A DNA stretch of 64,000 nt from Streptomyces tsukubensis (GCF_009296025.1 NZ_CP045178.1:3782001-3846000); one strand, 5' to 3'. Shown: positions 9,103 through 18,287, numbered from the stretch's first letter. Notes: generated by a model not told the origin, from the letters alone. Translations and numbers: made by a program.

Positions 9103-10278
9103 TCAGCCGGTCGTGCCCGCGAGGGCGGCCAGCTCCGTACCGGCCCTGAGGAAGGCCCCGACGCCGAAGTCCGCCGTGGTGTCACGGTTCACCGGCTGGC
9201 TGGACTCCGGCCGGTCGCCGACGCCCTGGACGTACCCCAGGAAGCCGTCGGCGTGCACGGCCGTGGCGACCATGCCGTTCCACGCGCGGGCGGCTACCGG
9301 CCCGTACGTGGCCGCGGGGACCAGGCGGGCGCGTACCGCGTAGGCCGTCGCGTAGGCGAAGAACGCCGTGCCACTGGTCTCGGGCCCCGGCAGGTGGGCG
9401 GGGTCCGCGAGGTTCACGTTCCAGAAGCCGTCGGCGCGCTGCACGTCGCGCAGTGCCGCGAGTTCCGCGACAAGGGTGCGCCGGTACTCGGGCACGTCGG
9501 GGTGGCCGCCGGGGAGCGCCGCGAGGACCTTCGCGTGGGCGCCCGCGACCCATCCGTTGCCACGCGACCAGAGGACGGGCAGCCCGGCGGGCGAGGTGAT
9601 GGCTCCCGGCAGGAAGTTCTTGTCGCGGTACCAGAGGCCGCGGGCCGGCACGTAGAGGCCGGGGCCGCCCTCCGCGCCCTTGGTGTGCGTGTACAGGGCG
9701 TGCATCTTGGTGGCGAAGGCGGGATCACCGCGCAGGGCACCGAGGCGTGCGAGCGGCGGCATGGCCATGTGCAGGGCGTCGTCCCACCACCAGTCGTCGT
9801 TCTTCTCCGGGCGGTCGGTGTGGACCATCCGGTTGAGCGACTCCTCTATGGCGGCGATCTTCGCGTCGTCGGGCTCGGCCTCCGCCTCATAGAGATCGAG
9901 GTAGGCCTGCCCCGCGCAGTGGTTGTCGGCGTGCCGGGTGGTGACGCCGCCGTTCAGCGCGTAGCCGTGCTTCTCCGCCCAGCCTCGGGCGTACGCGAGG
10001 TAGCGCGGCTCCTTGGTGAGGCCGTGCAGCGCCATCAGGCCACTGAAGAACGTGGCGCGCGCCCACTGGTTGTCGCCGGGGTCACCGTGGGCGCCGATCC
10101 ACTGGTCGGCCACGCGGCGCAGCACGGCGACGATCTCGCGTCTCGGCGGGAGCCGGTCGCCGGGCGCGGCGCCGGGCGCGGACGCGATGCGTGCGGCGGC
10201 CGGTGTGGCGGGGAGTACGGCGGCGGCGCCCGCGAGCGCGGCCGTGGCGGTCAGGAAACGACGGCGGTCCAGGTCCAT
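9103..10278 (-). CDS. Secreted glycoside hydrolase family 88/105 protein
   Basis: The 391-residue protein starts with a Tat signal, DRRRFLTATAALAGAAAV, followed by an AxA-type cleavage region, so it is exported. The mature part resembles GH105 unsaturated glucuronyl/rhamnogalacturonyl hydrolases: DDWWWDDALHMAMPPLARLG near residues 165-185 and LWSRGNGWV near 265, with a six-hairpin helical barrel length. It probably trims unsaturated uronic-acid disaccharides from plant cell-wall polymers. The ATG is preceded by CCGGAGGG; the open frame continues upstream into GTC/ACC repeats that are not coding. Confidence 0.85.
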   Translation of the reverse strand: MDLDRRRFLTATAALAGAAAVLPATPAAARIASAPGAAPGDRLPPRREIVAVLRRVADQWIGAHGDPGDNQWARATFFSGLMALHGLTKEPRYLAYARGWAEKHGYALNGGVTTRHADNHCAGQAYLDLYEAEAEPDDAKIAAIEESLNRMVHTDRPEKNDDWWWDDALHMAMPPLARLGALRGDPAFATKMHALYTHTKGAEGGPGLYVPARGLWYRDKNFLPGAITSPAGLPVLWSRGNGWVAGAHAKVLAALPGGHPDVPEYRRTLVAELAALRDVQRADGFWNVNLADPAHLPGPETSGTAFFAYATAYAVRARLVPAATYGPVAARAWNGMVATAVHADGFLGYVQGVGDRPESSQPVNRDTTADFGVGAFLRAGTELAALAGTTG

Positions 10279-10345
10279 GAGACACCCTCCGGTGGGGGAC
10301 AGGTGGGGCTGGCAGAGCACGTGCGGATGGCGCGAAGGTGGAGCC

Positions 10346-10381
10346 GGCAGAGCAGGTGGGGCAGGCAGAGCAGGTGGGGCA
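10346..10381. repeat. Short tandem repeats between GH105 and methyltransferase genes
   Basis: Two 18-bp copies of GGCAGAGCAGGTGGGGCA are followed by GTC-ACC runs and, at 10628-10690, by three 22-bp units beginning GGTCCCGG. The divergent intergenic interval 10279-10719 holds no other gene; promoters for both flanking genes should lie here but none was recognised. Confidence 0.8.
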
Positions 10382-10719
10382 GGCGGGGTGTGCGGGGGCC
10401 GATCCGCCGTCGACGGCAGCGGTGCCGACGTCGGTGCCGACGTCGATGCCGACAGAGCCACCGTCACCGTCACCGTCACCGACCTTCATTCACACACATG
10501 AACTTCGTTCGGCCATGTGGCGGTATGCTGCCAGTCAACTACCACCGGGGGAAGGGGTAGTTGGCGTCCGGGGCGGTTCCGGTACGGGGCGGTCCGCCAC
10601 GGGGCCGCCACTGGTCCGACAGAGGCCGGTCCCGGCTCGGGAGAGGGCCGGTCCCGGTGCGGGAGAGGGCCGGTTCCGGCGCGGGAGGGCGAGCCACCTG
10701 GCCCGCCTATCCTTGCCGT

Positions 10720-11616
10720 ATGGCCTTGAGCAGCACTCCCTTCCGTGTCCCCGGGGCACGCGGGGCAGGGCGCGCGCGGCCCGTCGGAACTGCCACGCGC
10801 GGAACCACCAACCCGAACCGGCTCCGCCGCATGGACCGCTGGATCGCCGCCACGCACGGCCTCGTCCTGCGTCGCCACGGCGCGCGGGCCTTCGCCGTCG
10901 ACCTGGGGTACGGGGCGGCCCCCTGGACCGCGGTCGAACTGCTCTCCCGGCTGCGCGCCGCCGCCCCTCTGGTCCAGGTCGTGGGTATCGAGATCGACCC
11001 GGCGCGCGTCGCGGCAGCCGCCCCGTACGCCCGTGAAGGGCTCTCCTTCCTGCACGGCGGCTTCGAGGTGCCGCTGCCCGACGGCCACGGGACGCCACCG
11101 ACCGGCGGGGCCCGCGGAGTCGGGGCTCCCTCGGCCGGCGAGGCCGATGGCCCGGTGCTGATCCGCGCGGCCAACGTCCTGCGCCAGTACGACGAGGCCG
11201 AAGTCGCCGCCGTGTGGCAGCGGCTGCGGAGACGGCTCGCCCCTGACGGGCTGCTGGTCGAAGGCACCTGCGACGAGATCGGCAGACGGCACGTCTGGGT
11301 GGCACTGGGCCGGGAAGGCCCGCGCACCGTCACCTTCGCGGCCCGCCTCGCCTCCCTGGAGCGCCCCTCCGACCTGGCGGAACGCCTGCCGAAGGCGCTG
11401 ATCCATCACAATGTGCCCGGCCGGCCCGTCCACGCCTTCCTGCGCGACTTCGACCACGCCTGGGCCGCCGCCTCGCCCTACGCGGCCTACGGCGCGCGGC
11501 AACGGTGGATCAGGACCGCGCGTGACCTGTCGGCCGACTGGCCGATCGTGGACGGGCGCGGACGCTGGCGCCACGGCGAACTCACGGTGCGGTGGGAGGC
11601 GCTCGCCCCGCGCTGA
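10720..11616 (+). CDS. Class I SAM-dependent methyltransferase
   Basis: The 298-residue protein has a Rossmann-type methyltransferase core: AFAVDLGYGAAPWTAVELL (motif I-like, residues ~67-85), VVGIEIDPARVAAA (acidic loop) and a later RAANVLRQYDEAEV segment. The start was placed at the ATG before ALSSTPFR because the upstream open frame is tandem repeat. Substrate is unknown. It is divergent from the secreted glycosidase and stands alone. Confidence 0.78.
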   Translation: MALSSTPFRVPGARGAGRARPVGTATRGTTNPNRLRRMDRWIAATHGLVLRRHGARAFAVDLGYGAAPWTAVELLSRLRAAAPLVQVVGIEIDPARVAAAAPYAREGLSFLHGGFEVPLPDGHGTPPTGGARGVGAPSAGEADGPVLIRAANVLRQYDEAEVAAVWQRLRRRLAPDGLLVEGTCDEIGRRHVWVALGREGPRTVTFAARLASLERPSDLAERLPKALIHHNVPGRPVHAFLRDFDHAWAAASPYAAYGARQRWIRTARDLSADWPIVDGRGRWRHGELTVRWEALAPR

Positions 11617-12047
11617 ACCCGCGACCGGCCGCCTCGCCACGCGCGGCGACGGGCCCACCCGGCCGGCGCCCCCCACCGCGGGCAGCGGTGACCCGCGGAC
11701 CCCGCTCCCCCGCGCCCGGCACACCTCGCCCACCCGGTTCCGGGCCGGCCCGACCCGGCGCCGCCCTCCCCTGAAAGCCCCTGGGGAACCAGTGGGACCC
11801 GCCATTCGTAGGACTGATCGGCTGTCAGGAACACGGGTCCCGTCGGCCTCTGTCGTATCCGGCTCCGGCATGGCAGCATCACTCCGGATCGCCGGTTACC
11901 GGGCGGTAATCGAGCGATCGAGCGTTCGAGCAGACCGGACAGATCAGCCAGATCGAGCAGTTGGCGTGCTGAAAGCCGCGAGTGAGGCATGTCCCGTACC
12001 AGCCGTACGGGTGACGTGATTCGGGTGAGCGATTCAGGGGGCTTGAC
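11617..12047. other. Intergenic region upstream of NlpC/P60 gene
   Basis: No gene is seen. A small hairpin CCCGTAC-CAGCC-GTACGGG lies at 11994-12012, shortly before the NlpC/P60 ribosome site, and CGATCGAGCG repeats occur around 11910-11960. NlpC/P60 genes in streptomycetes are often under a ydaO-type c-di-AMP riboswitch, but I could not recognise its conserved core here. Confidence 0.5.
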
Positions 12048-13130
12048 GTGATCGGTGGACGAAGAACGACCGGGGCAGCGGTCGCGGTGATGTGTGCGAC
12101 GACGGTGCTGCTCGCACCGGGGACGGCGTTCGCCAGTCCGGAACCACCGCCCGACGGTGCTCCCGCGGCGGCGAAGAGCACCCAGCAGCTCGAAAAGGTA
12201 CGCCAGCGGATCGAGACGCTCTACCACCGCGCTTCCGTGGCCACCGAGGCGTACAACGCGGCCAAGGAGAGGACCGACAAGCAGTCGGCGCAGGTCGAGA
12301 AGGTCAACAAGGCCATCGCCAAGGGCGAGAAGAAGCTGGAGGACCTCAAATCCCGGATGGGCGCGGCGGCGCGGGCGCAGTACCGCGGCGGCGCCCTCAG
12401 CCCGGAGGCGCGGGTCCTGCTGAGCGACGACCCTCGGCAGTTCCTCGACCGGTCGACCCGCGCGGAGGAGGGCAGACGGGCGGGTCAGAACCTCATGAGT
12501 GAGTTGACGAGCACTCAGGAGACCCTGGACACCCGCGCCGACGACGCCGCCGCGCTGTGGAAGAAGCTGGAGTCGGGCCGGAAGAAGAAGGCATCGGCCG
12601 CCAAGGAGATCAAGAAGCAGATCAAGAGCGCGGAGAGCCTCGAAGCGAAGCTGAGGAGCGAGGAACGCGCCCGGCTGAAGAAGCTGGAGGAGGCCGCGGC
12701 GCGCAGGGCGCAGGCCGGCTGGCTGGAGTCGGGCGCCGTCAAGATCAAAGGTGGCAGCGGCAAGGCGAGTACGCAGGGCGAGAAGGCCGTCGCGTACGCC
12801 ACCGCGCAGCTCGGCAAGCCCTACGTATGGGGCGCCACGGGTCCTTCGTCGTTCGACTGCTCGGGGCTGACCTCCCAGGCGTGGAACGCGGCGGGGCACG
12901 CCATCCCGCGCACCTCGCAGGAGCAGTGGAAACAGCTCCCGCAGGTCGACGTCAAGGACATGCGCCCCGGCGACCTGATCATCTACCACGCGGACGCCAG
13001 CCATGTGGGGCTCTACATCGGCGACGGCAAGGTCGTACACGCACCGCGCCCCGGACGCGACGTCACGGTGGCGGGGGCGGGGTCGATGCGGATTCTCGGG
13101 GTCGTACGGCCCGATGGGGCGGGTGAGTGA
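12048..13130 (+). CDS. Secreted NlpC/P60 peptidoglycan endopeptidase
   Basis: The 360-residue protein has a Sec signal peptide ending AFASPE, a long Lys/Glu-rich coiled coil (residues ~45-235) and a C-terminal NlpC/P60 domain. Catalytic Cys271 sits in FDCSGLT, His319 in SHVGLYIG, and a third polar residue follows in HAPRPG. Such enzymes cleave D-gamma-glutamyl-diaminopimelate links in the wall, with the coiled coil acting as regulator. The GTG start has AGGGGG upstream. The gene is monocistronic. Confidence 0.93.
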   Translation: MIGGRRTTGAAVAVMCATTVLLAPGTAFASPEPPPDGAPAAAKSTQQLEKVRQRIETLYHRASVATEAYNAAKERTDKQSAQVEKVNKAIAKGEKKLEDLKSRMGAAARAQYRGGALSPEARVLLSDDPRQFLDRSTRAEEGRRAGQNLMSELTSTQETLDTRADDAAALWKKLESGRKKKASAAKEIKKQIKSAESLEAKLRSEERARLKKLEEAAARRAQAGWLESGAVKIKGGSGKASTQGEKAVAYATAQLGKPYVWGATGPSSFDCSGLTSQAWNAAGHAIPRTSQEQWKQLPQVDVKDMRPGDLIIYHADASHVGLYIGDGKVVHAPRPGRDVTVAGAGSMRILGVVRPDGAGE

Positions 13131-13427
13131 GCGCGCGGGGGCGCGGGCGGGTGCACGGGCTCGCGTACGGGTGAGACTGGAGGGGTGCGGGGGCCGCGCG
13201 TCCGGTGGGACCCCGGGCGGTCTGGCCCCGGTCGGCCCCGTACGGGTGACGGTGGCCGGCCGCCGCGCCCGAGCGGGTCAACCCGAGGCCGAACACGGCT
13301 GCGCCGCAGGGTGATACGGCCCACGTGACGCACCACACGCCATACCCAGCGGTTGCACAGGTCAGGCGTGATGTTCGTCATTCCGGTGTGACGCCCGCGT
13401 CCCCAAATTCGGTACAGCGGGCGGCAT

Positions 13428-13448
13428 ATGACACCAGCGGGGTGTCAT
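13428..13448. promoter_or_regulatory. 8-bp inverted repeat upstream of PP2C gene
   Basis: ATGACACC-AGCGG-GGTGTCAT is a perfect 8-5-8 inverted repeat about 100 bp upstream of the phosphatase start. A partial copy (CATTCCGGTGTGACG) lies at about 13379-13393. It looks like an operator for an unidentified dimeric regulator. The rest of 13131-13550 holds no gene. Confidence 0.5.
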
Positions 13449-13550
13449 GCGCCATTCCGCTCCGGCGGCGGCTACCGCTAAGGTCCCCGCTGGTGGTGCG
13501 TCGCTCTGACGTTCCACCGCGCCCTCGGGGGGAGGGAAGGAACAGAAACG

Positions 13551-15026
13551 ATGCCCGTACCCGTACCGCGGCAGAGAGCGATCCCGGCCGTGGAAAGTGG
13601 TCAGGACACCGCGATGCCGACGCAGCAAGGCCCTGCCGGCCACGAGACGGCGGCTCCGGCCCCGGCCGGCGGCGACAGCGCCCACGCCGAACCGGATCCC
13701 TCGGGCTCCGGCCACGCGGAGCACCCGGCGACCGGCCCTGGCCCCGGCCCCTCGGGGTCCTCGGACGCGGGCTCCTCCGGCCTGACCCTGCTGCTCATCG
13801 AGGACGATCCGGCGGGGGCACTGAACATCCCCGAGCTGCTTGACGCCTCAGGCAAACGCATCCGGGTCCGTACCGCCCGTAACCTCACCGAGGCCGAGCG
13901 GCTGCTCAACAATGACGTGCACTGCATACTCCTCGACCTGGACCTGGATCTCGCCGCGGCCGGCGGCTCGCCGCACGGCAGGGAGCACGGCAGGGAGCAC
14001 GGCAGGGAGCACGGCAGGGAGAGCAGGCCGGGCGAGTCCTCCGCCGAGGAGGAGCCGAGCGCCGGGCTCTCCGCGCTCGAACGGGTCCTGCGCCTGGCAC
14101 CCCACCACGCCGTACTGGCCCTCACCGCCTCCGACGACTCGGAACGCGGTACGGAGGCGGTACGCGTCGGCGCCCAGGACTTCCTCTTCAGGGACGAGCT
14201 GGACGGGCGGGTCCTCAGCCGCGCCATCCGCTACGCCGTCGAGCGCAAACGCGCCGACATGGCCCAGCGCCAGCTCACCGAGTCGCGGCTACGCGCCCAG
14301 GAGAACGCCCGCCTGGAACGCGGCCTGCTGCCGACCCCACTCCTTGAGGGCTCCCAACTGCGGTTCGCCGCGCGCTACCGGCCAGGCCGTTCGCGCGCCC
14401 TGCTCGGCGGCGACTTCTACGACACGGTCCGCACCCCCGACGGCACGGTGCACGCCATGATCGGTGACGTCAGCGGCCATGGCCCCGACGAGGCGGCGCT
14501 CGGCGTGGAGCTGCGCATCGCGTGGCGCGCGCTGACGCTGGCCGGGCTCTGCGGCGACCAGCTCCTCTCCACCCTCCAGCAGGTACTGGAGCACGAACGC
14601 GGCGACGACGAGATCTTCGCGACGCTGTGCACGGTCGACATCGCCCCGGACGGCCGCAGGGCCGGTCTGTGCCTCGCGGGCCACCCTTCGCCGCTGATCA
14701 CCCGGGGCGGCGGCCTCGCGGAGCTGCTGCCGCAGGAGAACAACGGCCCTGCCCTTGGTCTGCTGCCGCGGGCCCGCTGGCCACGCAGCCAGGTCGAGCT
14801 GGGCGGCTCCTGGAGCCTGATGCTCTACACCGACGGCCTCATAGAAGGCCGTATCGGCGCGGGCAACCTCCGCCTGGGCCAGGAGGGCATGGTCGCCATG
14901 GTCCGGAGGCAGATCAACGCGGGCCTGCGCGGCGAGGCCCTGCTCGAATCGGCGGTCAACGAGGCGAGGGAACTCAACGGCGGCGACCTGACGGACGACG
15001 TGGCGGTGCTGTTGCTGGACCGGTGA
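13551..15026 (+). CDS. Receiver-domain PP2C (SpoIIE/RsbU-type) phosphatase
   Basis: This 491-residue protein has a disordered Pro/Gly/Ser N terminus, a CheY-like receiver (residues ~77-225; IEDDP acidic pair and ILLDLDLD phospho-Asp strand) and a PP2C phosphatase domain (GGDFYDTV, IGDVSGHGPDEAA, YTDGLIEG, DDVAVLLL). It probably dephosphorylates an anti-sigma-factor antagonist under control of receiver phosphorylation. A 12-bp repeat encodes four GREH units inside the receiver loop after the phospho-Asp strand. The ATG is preceded by GGAAGGAAC. No partner kinase lies nearby. Confidence 0.9.
   Translation: MPVPVPRQRAIPAVESGQDTAMPTQQGPAGHETAAPAPAGGDSAHAEPDPSGSGHAEHPATGPGPGPSGSSDAGSSGLTLLLIEDDPAGALNIPELLDASGKRIRVRTARNLTEAERLLNNDVHCILLDLDLDLAAAGGSPHGREHGREHGREHGRESRPGESSAEEEPSAGLSALERVLRLAPHHAVLALTASDDSERGTEAVRVGAQDFLFRDELDGRVLSRAIRYAVERKRADMAQRQLTESRLRAQENARLERGLLPTPLLEGSQLRFAARYRPGRSRALLGGDFYDTVRTPDGTVHAMIGDVSGHGPDEAALGVELRIAWRALTLAGLCGDQLLSTLQQVLEHERGDDEIFATLCTVDIAPDGRRAGLCLAGHPSPLITRGGGLAELLPQENNGPALGLLPRARWPRSQVELGGSWSLMLYTDGLIEGRIGAGNLRLGQEGMVAMVRRQINAGLRGEALLESAVNEARELNGGDLTDDVAVLLLDR
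13974..14021 (+). repeat. Four 12-bp in-frame repeats (REHG) in PP2C receiver loop
   Basis: Four exact copies of CACGGCAGGGAG add HGRE units to the loop after the predicted phosphorylation strand. The in-frame unit length suggests replication slippage that the protein tolerates. Confidence 0.93.
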
Positions 15027-15059
15027 GGCGGCGGGCGCGAGCAGCCCGGGGAACGCGAC

Positions 15060-15097
15060 GCGGAGCGCCCCGGACCACTTGGGCCCGGGGCGCTCCG
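15060..15097. terminator. Bidirectional terminator between PP2C and DUF2516 genes
   Basis: A 13-bp perfect stem, CGGAGCGCCCCGG pairing with CCGGGGCGCTCCG around an 11-base loop, sits between two convergent stop codons. It should stop transcription from both sides. Confidence 0.85.
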
Positions 15098-15118
15098 CGT
15101 TGTCCTTCGACCGACCGC

Positions 15119-15481
15119 TCAGCGTCCGCCGTTGTACGGCCCGTAGGGGCCGTCGCTGCTCGAACCCGAACCGCGTCCGCGGCCACCGCCTCCGCGGCCT
15201 CCCGCGACCTGCCGGACGGCCGGGCGTACGTCGACCATGTAGACGATGGTCGCGACGAGGCCGATGATCGGCAGGAAGGACAGGATGCCGAAGAGGAGGT
15301 CCACCAGGAGCGCGAGGCCGAGAATGATCGCCCAGAAAGGCTTGGTCTTCTTGTCCGCGGCACGGTAGGCGTCCTCGCGACGGGTCAGCGAGTCGATGAA
15401 CGCGAACGCGGAGAAGACGGTCAGGGCCACTTGCAGCAGCCACATGAGGCTGCTGAATCCCTGCATCAACATATTGCCCAC
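15119..15481 (-). CDS. DUF2516 family membrane protein
   Basis: The 120-residue protein has an N-terminal transmembrane helix, a charged loop SLTRREDAYRAADKKTK, then a hydrophobic hairpin from about residue 48 to 83 and a Gly/Arg/Ser-rich cytoplasmic tail ending DGPYGPYNGGR. This matches DUF2516, function unknown. Start is GTG; an ATG three codons later is an alternative. It lies downstream of an HBHA-like gene and an XRE regulator on the same strand, as in mycobacteria. Confidence 0.85.
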   Translation of the reverse strand: MGNMLMQGFSSLMWLLQVALTVFSAFAFIDSLTRREDAYRAADKKTKPFWAIILGLALLVDLLFGILSFLPIIGLVATIVYMVDVRPAVRQVAGGRGGGGRGRGSGSSSDGPYGPYNGGR

Positions 15482-15698
15482 CGCCCGAATCGACTGTTGC
15501 TTCTGCGCTTGACGTCCTCACCACCGTACCGGGAGAAGAGGACAAGCCCCATAAGGCCGCACCCGGGACGCCCGCGGTCGGGCGGCCCGTGCCCCGGAGG
15601 ACAGATGGGCGGCCGATGTCCCGAGGGGCGGACGGGCGGCCCGAACCTCGAAGGGCAAACGGGCGGCCCGTGGCCCGAAGGCGGCCCGGTCGGGCCGC

Positions 15699-16385
15699 TT
15701 ATTCTCCGGCGGGCGGAGTGGTCTTCTTCGCCGCGGTGGAGTTGGGGGCGGCCTTCTTGGCCGAGGCACCGGTACCGGTACCGGTACCGGTACCGGTCTT
15801 CTTGGCGGCGGGCTTCTTCGCCGGGGCGGCGGCCTTGGGCTCCGCCGCAGCGGACTTCGCCGCATTCGGCTCTTCCGCCACCGCCACCGCCGCCGGCTTG
15901 TCGGCCGCGGGCTCCTCGACGACACGTACGGGCTCGGGCTCGACGACCCCCGCGAAGTCCACGATCTCCTCGGCGGCCTCGCCGCGCCACGTCTTCACGG
16001 TGCGCTCGCCACGCTCGGCGACCTTCTCGTACGTCTCACGGGCCTTCACCGCGTACTCGGCGGCGATTCCGACACCACGGAGCGCGAAGCCCTGCGCGGA
16101 CTCACCGAGCTTCTTCAGGTCGGTGTCGAAGGAGCTGAACACCTCATTGGCCTTGGACTGTACGACCGCCTGGGCCTCCTTGGCACGGGCGGTCGCCCTG
16201 TCCTGCACGTCCTTGGGGTCGGTCCTGCGAACGGCCTCGAACCGGGCGGGCGCCTCGGCCCGCAACTGCTCGATGAGACCGGGCACCTTGAGCGCCTGCT
16301 GTACGGCGAGGTCGGCGGTACCGGCGGCGAAGTAGAGCGGGGTGGGGTCGGTGAGGGTCTTGCGCAGGTCTTCGTTGATCGCCAT
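15699..16385 (-). CDS. Heparin-binding-hemagglutinin-like coiled-coil protein
   Basis: The 228-residue protein starts AINEDLRKTLTDPTPLYFAAG, continues as a long amphipathic helix, and ends in a Lys/Ala/Pro-rich tail with AKKPAAKKTG and AAKKTTPPAGE. That architecture is the HBHA family, surface or membrane-associated in mycobacteria, where the Lys-rich tail binds polyanions. In a soil organism an adhesin role is not proven. The tail includes a GTGTGTGTG run encoded by a hexanucleotide repeat. GGAGGACC precedes the ATG. Neighbours are an XRE regulator upstream and DUF2516 downstream. Confidence 0.78.
   Translation of the reverse strand: MAINEDLRKTLTDPTPLYFAAGTADLAVQQALKVPGLIEQLRAEAPARFEAVRRTDPKDVQDRATARAKEAQAVVQSKANEVFSSFDTDLKKLGESAQGFALRGVGIAAEYAVKARETYEKVAERGERTVKTWRGEAAEEIVDFAGVVEPEPVRVVEEPAADKPAAVAVAEEPNAAKSAAAEPKAAAPAKKPAAKKTGTGTGTGTGASAKKAAPNSTAAKKTTPPAGE
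15768..15797 (-). repeat. Hexanucleotide ACCGGT x5 in HBHA-like gene
   Basis: Five consecutive ACCGGT units encode the (GT)n run in the C-terminal tail of the HBHA-like protein. Confidence 0.93.
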
Positions 16386-16568
16386 GGCGGGGTCCTCCCG
16401 GAACACTGTCAGCTCGATCGGCCAATCGACTCGACCGAGGGGTCAACTTCGTTTACGGCACTGCGGGTTGTACGTGTGCGTGTCGTGCAGGTCGTGGGTG
16501 TCGTGCACGTTGTTCAAGCCGTGCACGCGGCCGCGCCCCTCGGGGCTGAGGCCGAGCACGCGCGGCGG

Positions 16569-17039
16569 TCACTCGGGAGCGCCCTGAGGGCCACCGGTGG
16601 CCGCGCCCGGTACATCGGCGGACTCGACCCGTACATCGGCGGACTGGGCATCCTGCGCGGACTTGGCGTCACGCACGGGCTCGGCCCCGTACCCGTTCTC
16701 CTTACGGAAGGAGTCGTAGATCTGGAGCAGCACCTGCTTCTGCCGCTCGCTGAGCGAGGGGTCCGCGATGATGACGGCGCGCGTCTCGACCTCGGTCCTG
16801 TCCCGCTCGTCGAGGATCCCCGCCTGGACGTAGAGCGTCTCGGCGGAGATCCGCAGCGCCTTCGCCAACTGCTGGAGAATGTCGGCGCTGGGCTTGCGGA
16901 GCCCACGCTCGATCTGACTCAGATACGGATTGGACACCCCTGCGGCATCGGCGAGCTGACGGAGAGACAGCTGCGCCTGGCGCCGCTGCTCACGCAGGTA
17001 CCCACCGAGATTGCCGACATTGAGTGAAGCCATGCCCAC
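16569..17039 (-). CDS. XRE-family helix-turn-helix regulator
   Basis: The 156-residue protein has an N-terminal Cro/C1 HTH (residues ~13-70; LRQLADAAGVSNPYLSQIERG) and a C-terminal tail with LSERQKQVLLQIYDSFRKEN. The start is either this GTG or an ATG two codons later. From memory it resembles mycobacterial Rv0474, also upstream of the HBHA gene. A 20-bp palindrome lies just upstream, probably for autoregulation. The downstream HBHA-like and DUF2516 genes on the same strand are likely co-regulated. Confidence 0.88.
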   Translation of the reverse strand: MGMASLNVGNLGGYLREQRRQAQLSLRQLADAAGVSNPYLSQIERGLRKPSADILQQLAKALRISAETLYVQAGILDERDRTEVETRAVIIADPSLSERQKQVLLQIYDSFRKENGYGAEPVRDAKSAQDAQSADVRVESADVPGAATGGPQGAPE

Positions 17040-17064
17040 GATGGTGCACCCACCTCGCTAACAA

Positions 17065-17084
17065 TTGCAAGCAGGTGCTTGCAA
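17065..17084. promoter_or_regulatory. Palindromic operator upstream of XRE regulator
   Basis: TTGCAAGCA-GG-TGCTTGCAA is a perfect 9-2-9 inverted repeat 26 bp before the regulator start. Its symmetry and place suggest an autoregulatory site for the XRE protein. Confidence 0.65.
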
Positions 17085-17188
17085 AAGTGTGCCATGCCAC
17101 GTGGGGGGCCGTGCCGCCCTTCACGGAGGGGGCGAACAGTTTCCAAAGCGGGTCGGCTTCGGATCGGATCGGGGCTTGCCTTGCCGGG

Positions 17189-17737
17189 TCACATCCCGGT
17201 GGAGCCGTCGATGCGTTCGCGCAGGAGGTCGGCGTGACCGTTGTGTCGTGCGTACTCAGCGATCATGTCGACCATGATCCTCCGCAGTGAGATCGGCTCT
17301 CCGGTGCTCTTGCGGATCCCTGTCTCGTCGAGCGACGCGGCAGCGGCCGCGATCCGCCTGGAGTGCTCGCACTCCGTCCGCCAGACGGCGAACGCTTCCT
17401 CGACGTCACCGTCCAGGCTCTCGAAGTCCTGGTTGGGATCGTCGTCGGAGTAGTAGAGCAAGGGAACGCCCTCGCCGACGAACTGGATGCGGAACCACCA
17501 GCGCTCGGCGCCGGCCAGATGCCGCACCATGCCGTGCAGGGTCAGGCCGGACGGCGGCACCGCCCGTTCGGACAACTGCTCCGGAGTCAGGCCGGCGCAC
17601 TTGTTCTCGAACGTGGCCCGGTGCCAGTCCAGGACCGCGTCCAGGGTCTCCCTCTCACCACCGACGGCGGGCGGGGCCTGGCGGGTGTCGTTGTTCCACC
17701 GGGGTGCGTAGTGCTTGGGGACGGCTGCGTCGGTCAT
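17189..17737 (-). CDS. DinB/DUF664 family protein
   Basis: This 182-residue protein belongs to the DinB-like four-helix superfamily, often annotated mini-circle protein in streptomycetes. Visible signatures are LHGMVRHLAGAERWWF near residues 68-83 and MVDMIAEYARHNGHADLLRERIDG at the end; the conserved histidines in these segments form the metal site of the family. Many are thiol-dependent transferases, but activity here is unknown. AGGAAGG precedes the ATG. Confidence 0.88.
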   Translation of the reverse strand: MTDAAVPKHYAPRWNNDTRQAPPAVGGERETLDAVLDWHRATFENKCAGLTPEQLSERAVPPSGLTLHGMVRHLAGAERWWFRIQFVGEGVPLLYYSDDDPNQDFESLDGDVEEAFAVWRTECEHSRRIAAAAASLDETGIRKSTGEPISLRRIMVDMIAEYARHNGHADLLRERIDGSTGM

Positions 17738-18141
17738 CGTCTGCCTTCCTGGGCCGGGGACGGCCGAGTCTGACAGGCACCACTGACAACGGGCCTGGCG
17801 GCTGCGGGTTGTCGCTCGACGTCGATGACCGGCGGGCGGTGGTACGGCGGCGAGAGGCCGCCTCGGCTGACATGGGGGCTCGGCGCCACGCGAAAGCGGC
17901 CCGCCCCAGTGAAGGGGCGGCGGGGCCGCTTCTCGGAGCTCCGCTGCCCGGAACGTCGGCCACGGGCTCCGGAGTACGTCAGGTACGTACGAGGTCGGGC
18001 TCCGGGACACGTCAGGTACCGGCTTCTCGTTCCGGCCCCCTGATGTGCGCGCCCATCAGAGGGCCAGTAGAGGCGGCGGCTTCAGTGCCCGACGCCTGGA
18101 GTCGTCCCGACCACACGTACTCCACGTAGTCCTACACACTC

Positions 18142-18186
18142 CATGTACTGCATGTACTGCATGTACTGCATGTACTGCACGTACTG
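18142..18186. repeat. 9-bp tandem array CATGTACTG x5
   Basis: Four exact copies of CATGTACTG and a fifth with one change (CACGTACTG) lie in the 17738-18287 interval, which otherwise contains no recognisable gene. GTAC palindromes recur in every unit. Confidence 0.93.
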
Positions 18187-18287
18187 CCAGCAGGTCCTGA
18201 AGACCGGCGTCATGGGATCCGCGGATTGACCAACAGGGACTGCGGGAAGGAGGGCGGAAACCCCGGCGCGTGCGGGCGGCTACGGGA

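Noticed and set aside
11617..12047. c-di-AMP (ydaO) riboswitch before the NlpC/P60 gene
   Set aside because: The gene type and spacing are right but I could not find the conserved core; only a short hairpin is visible.
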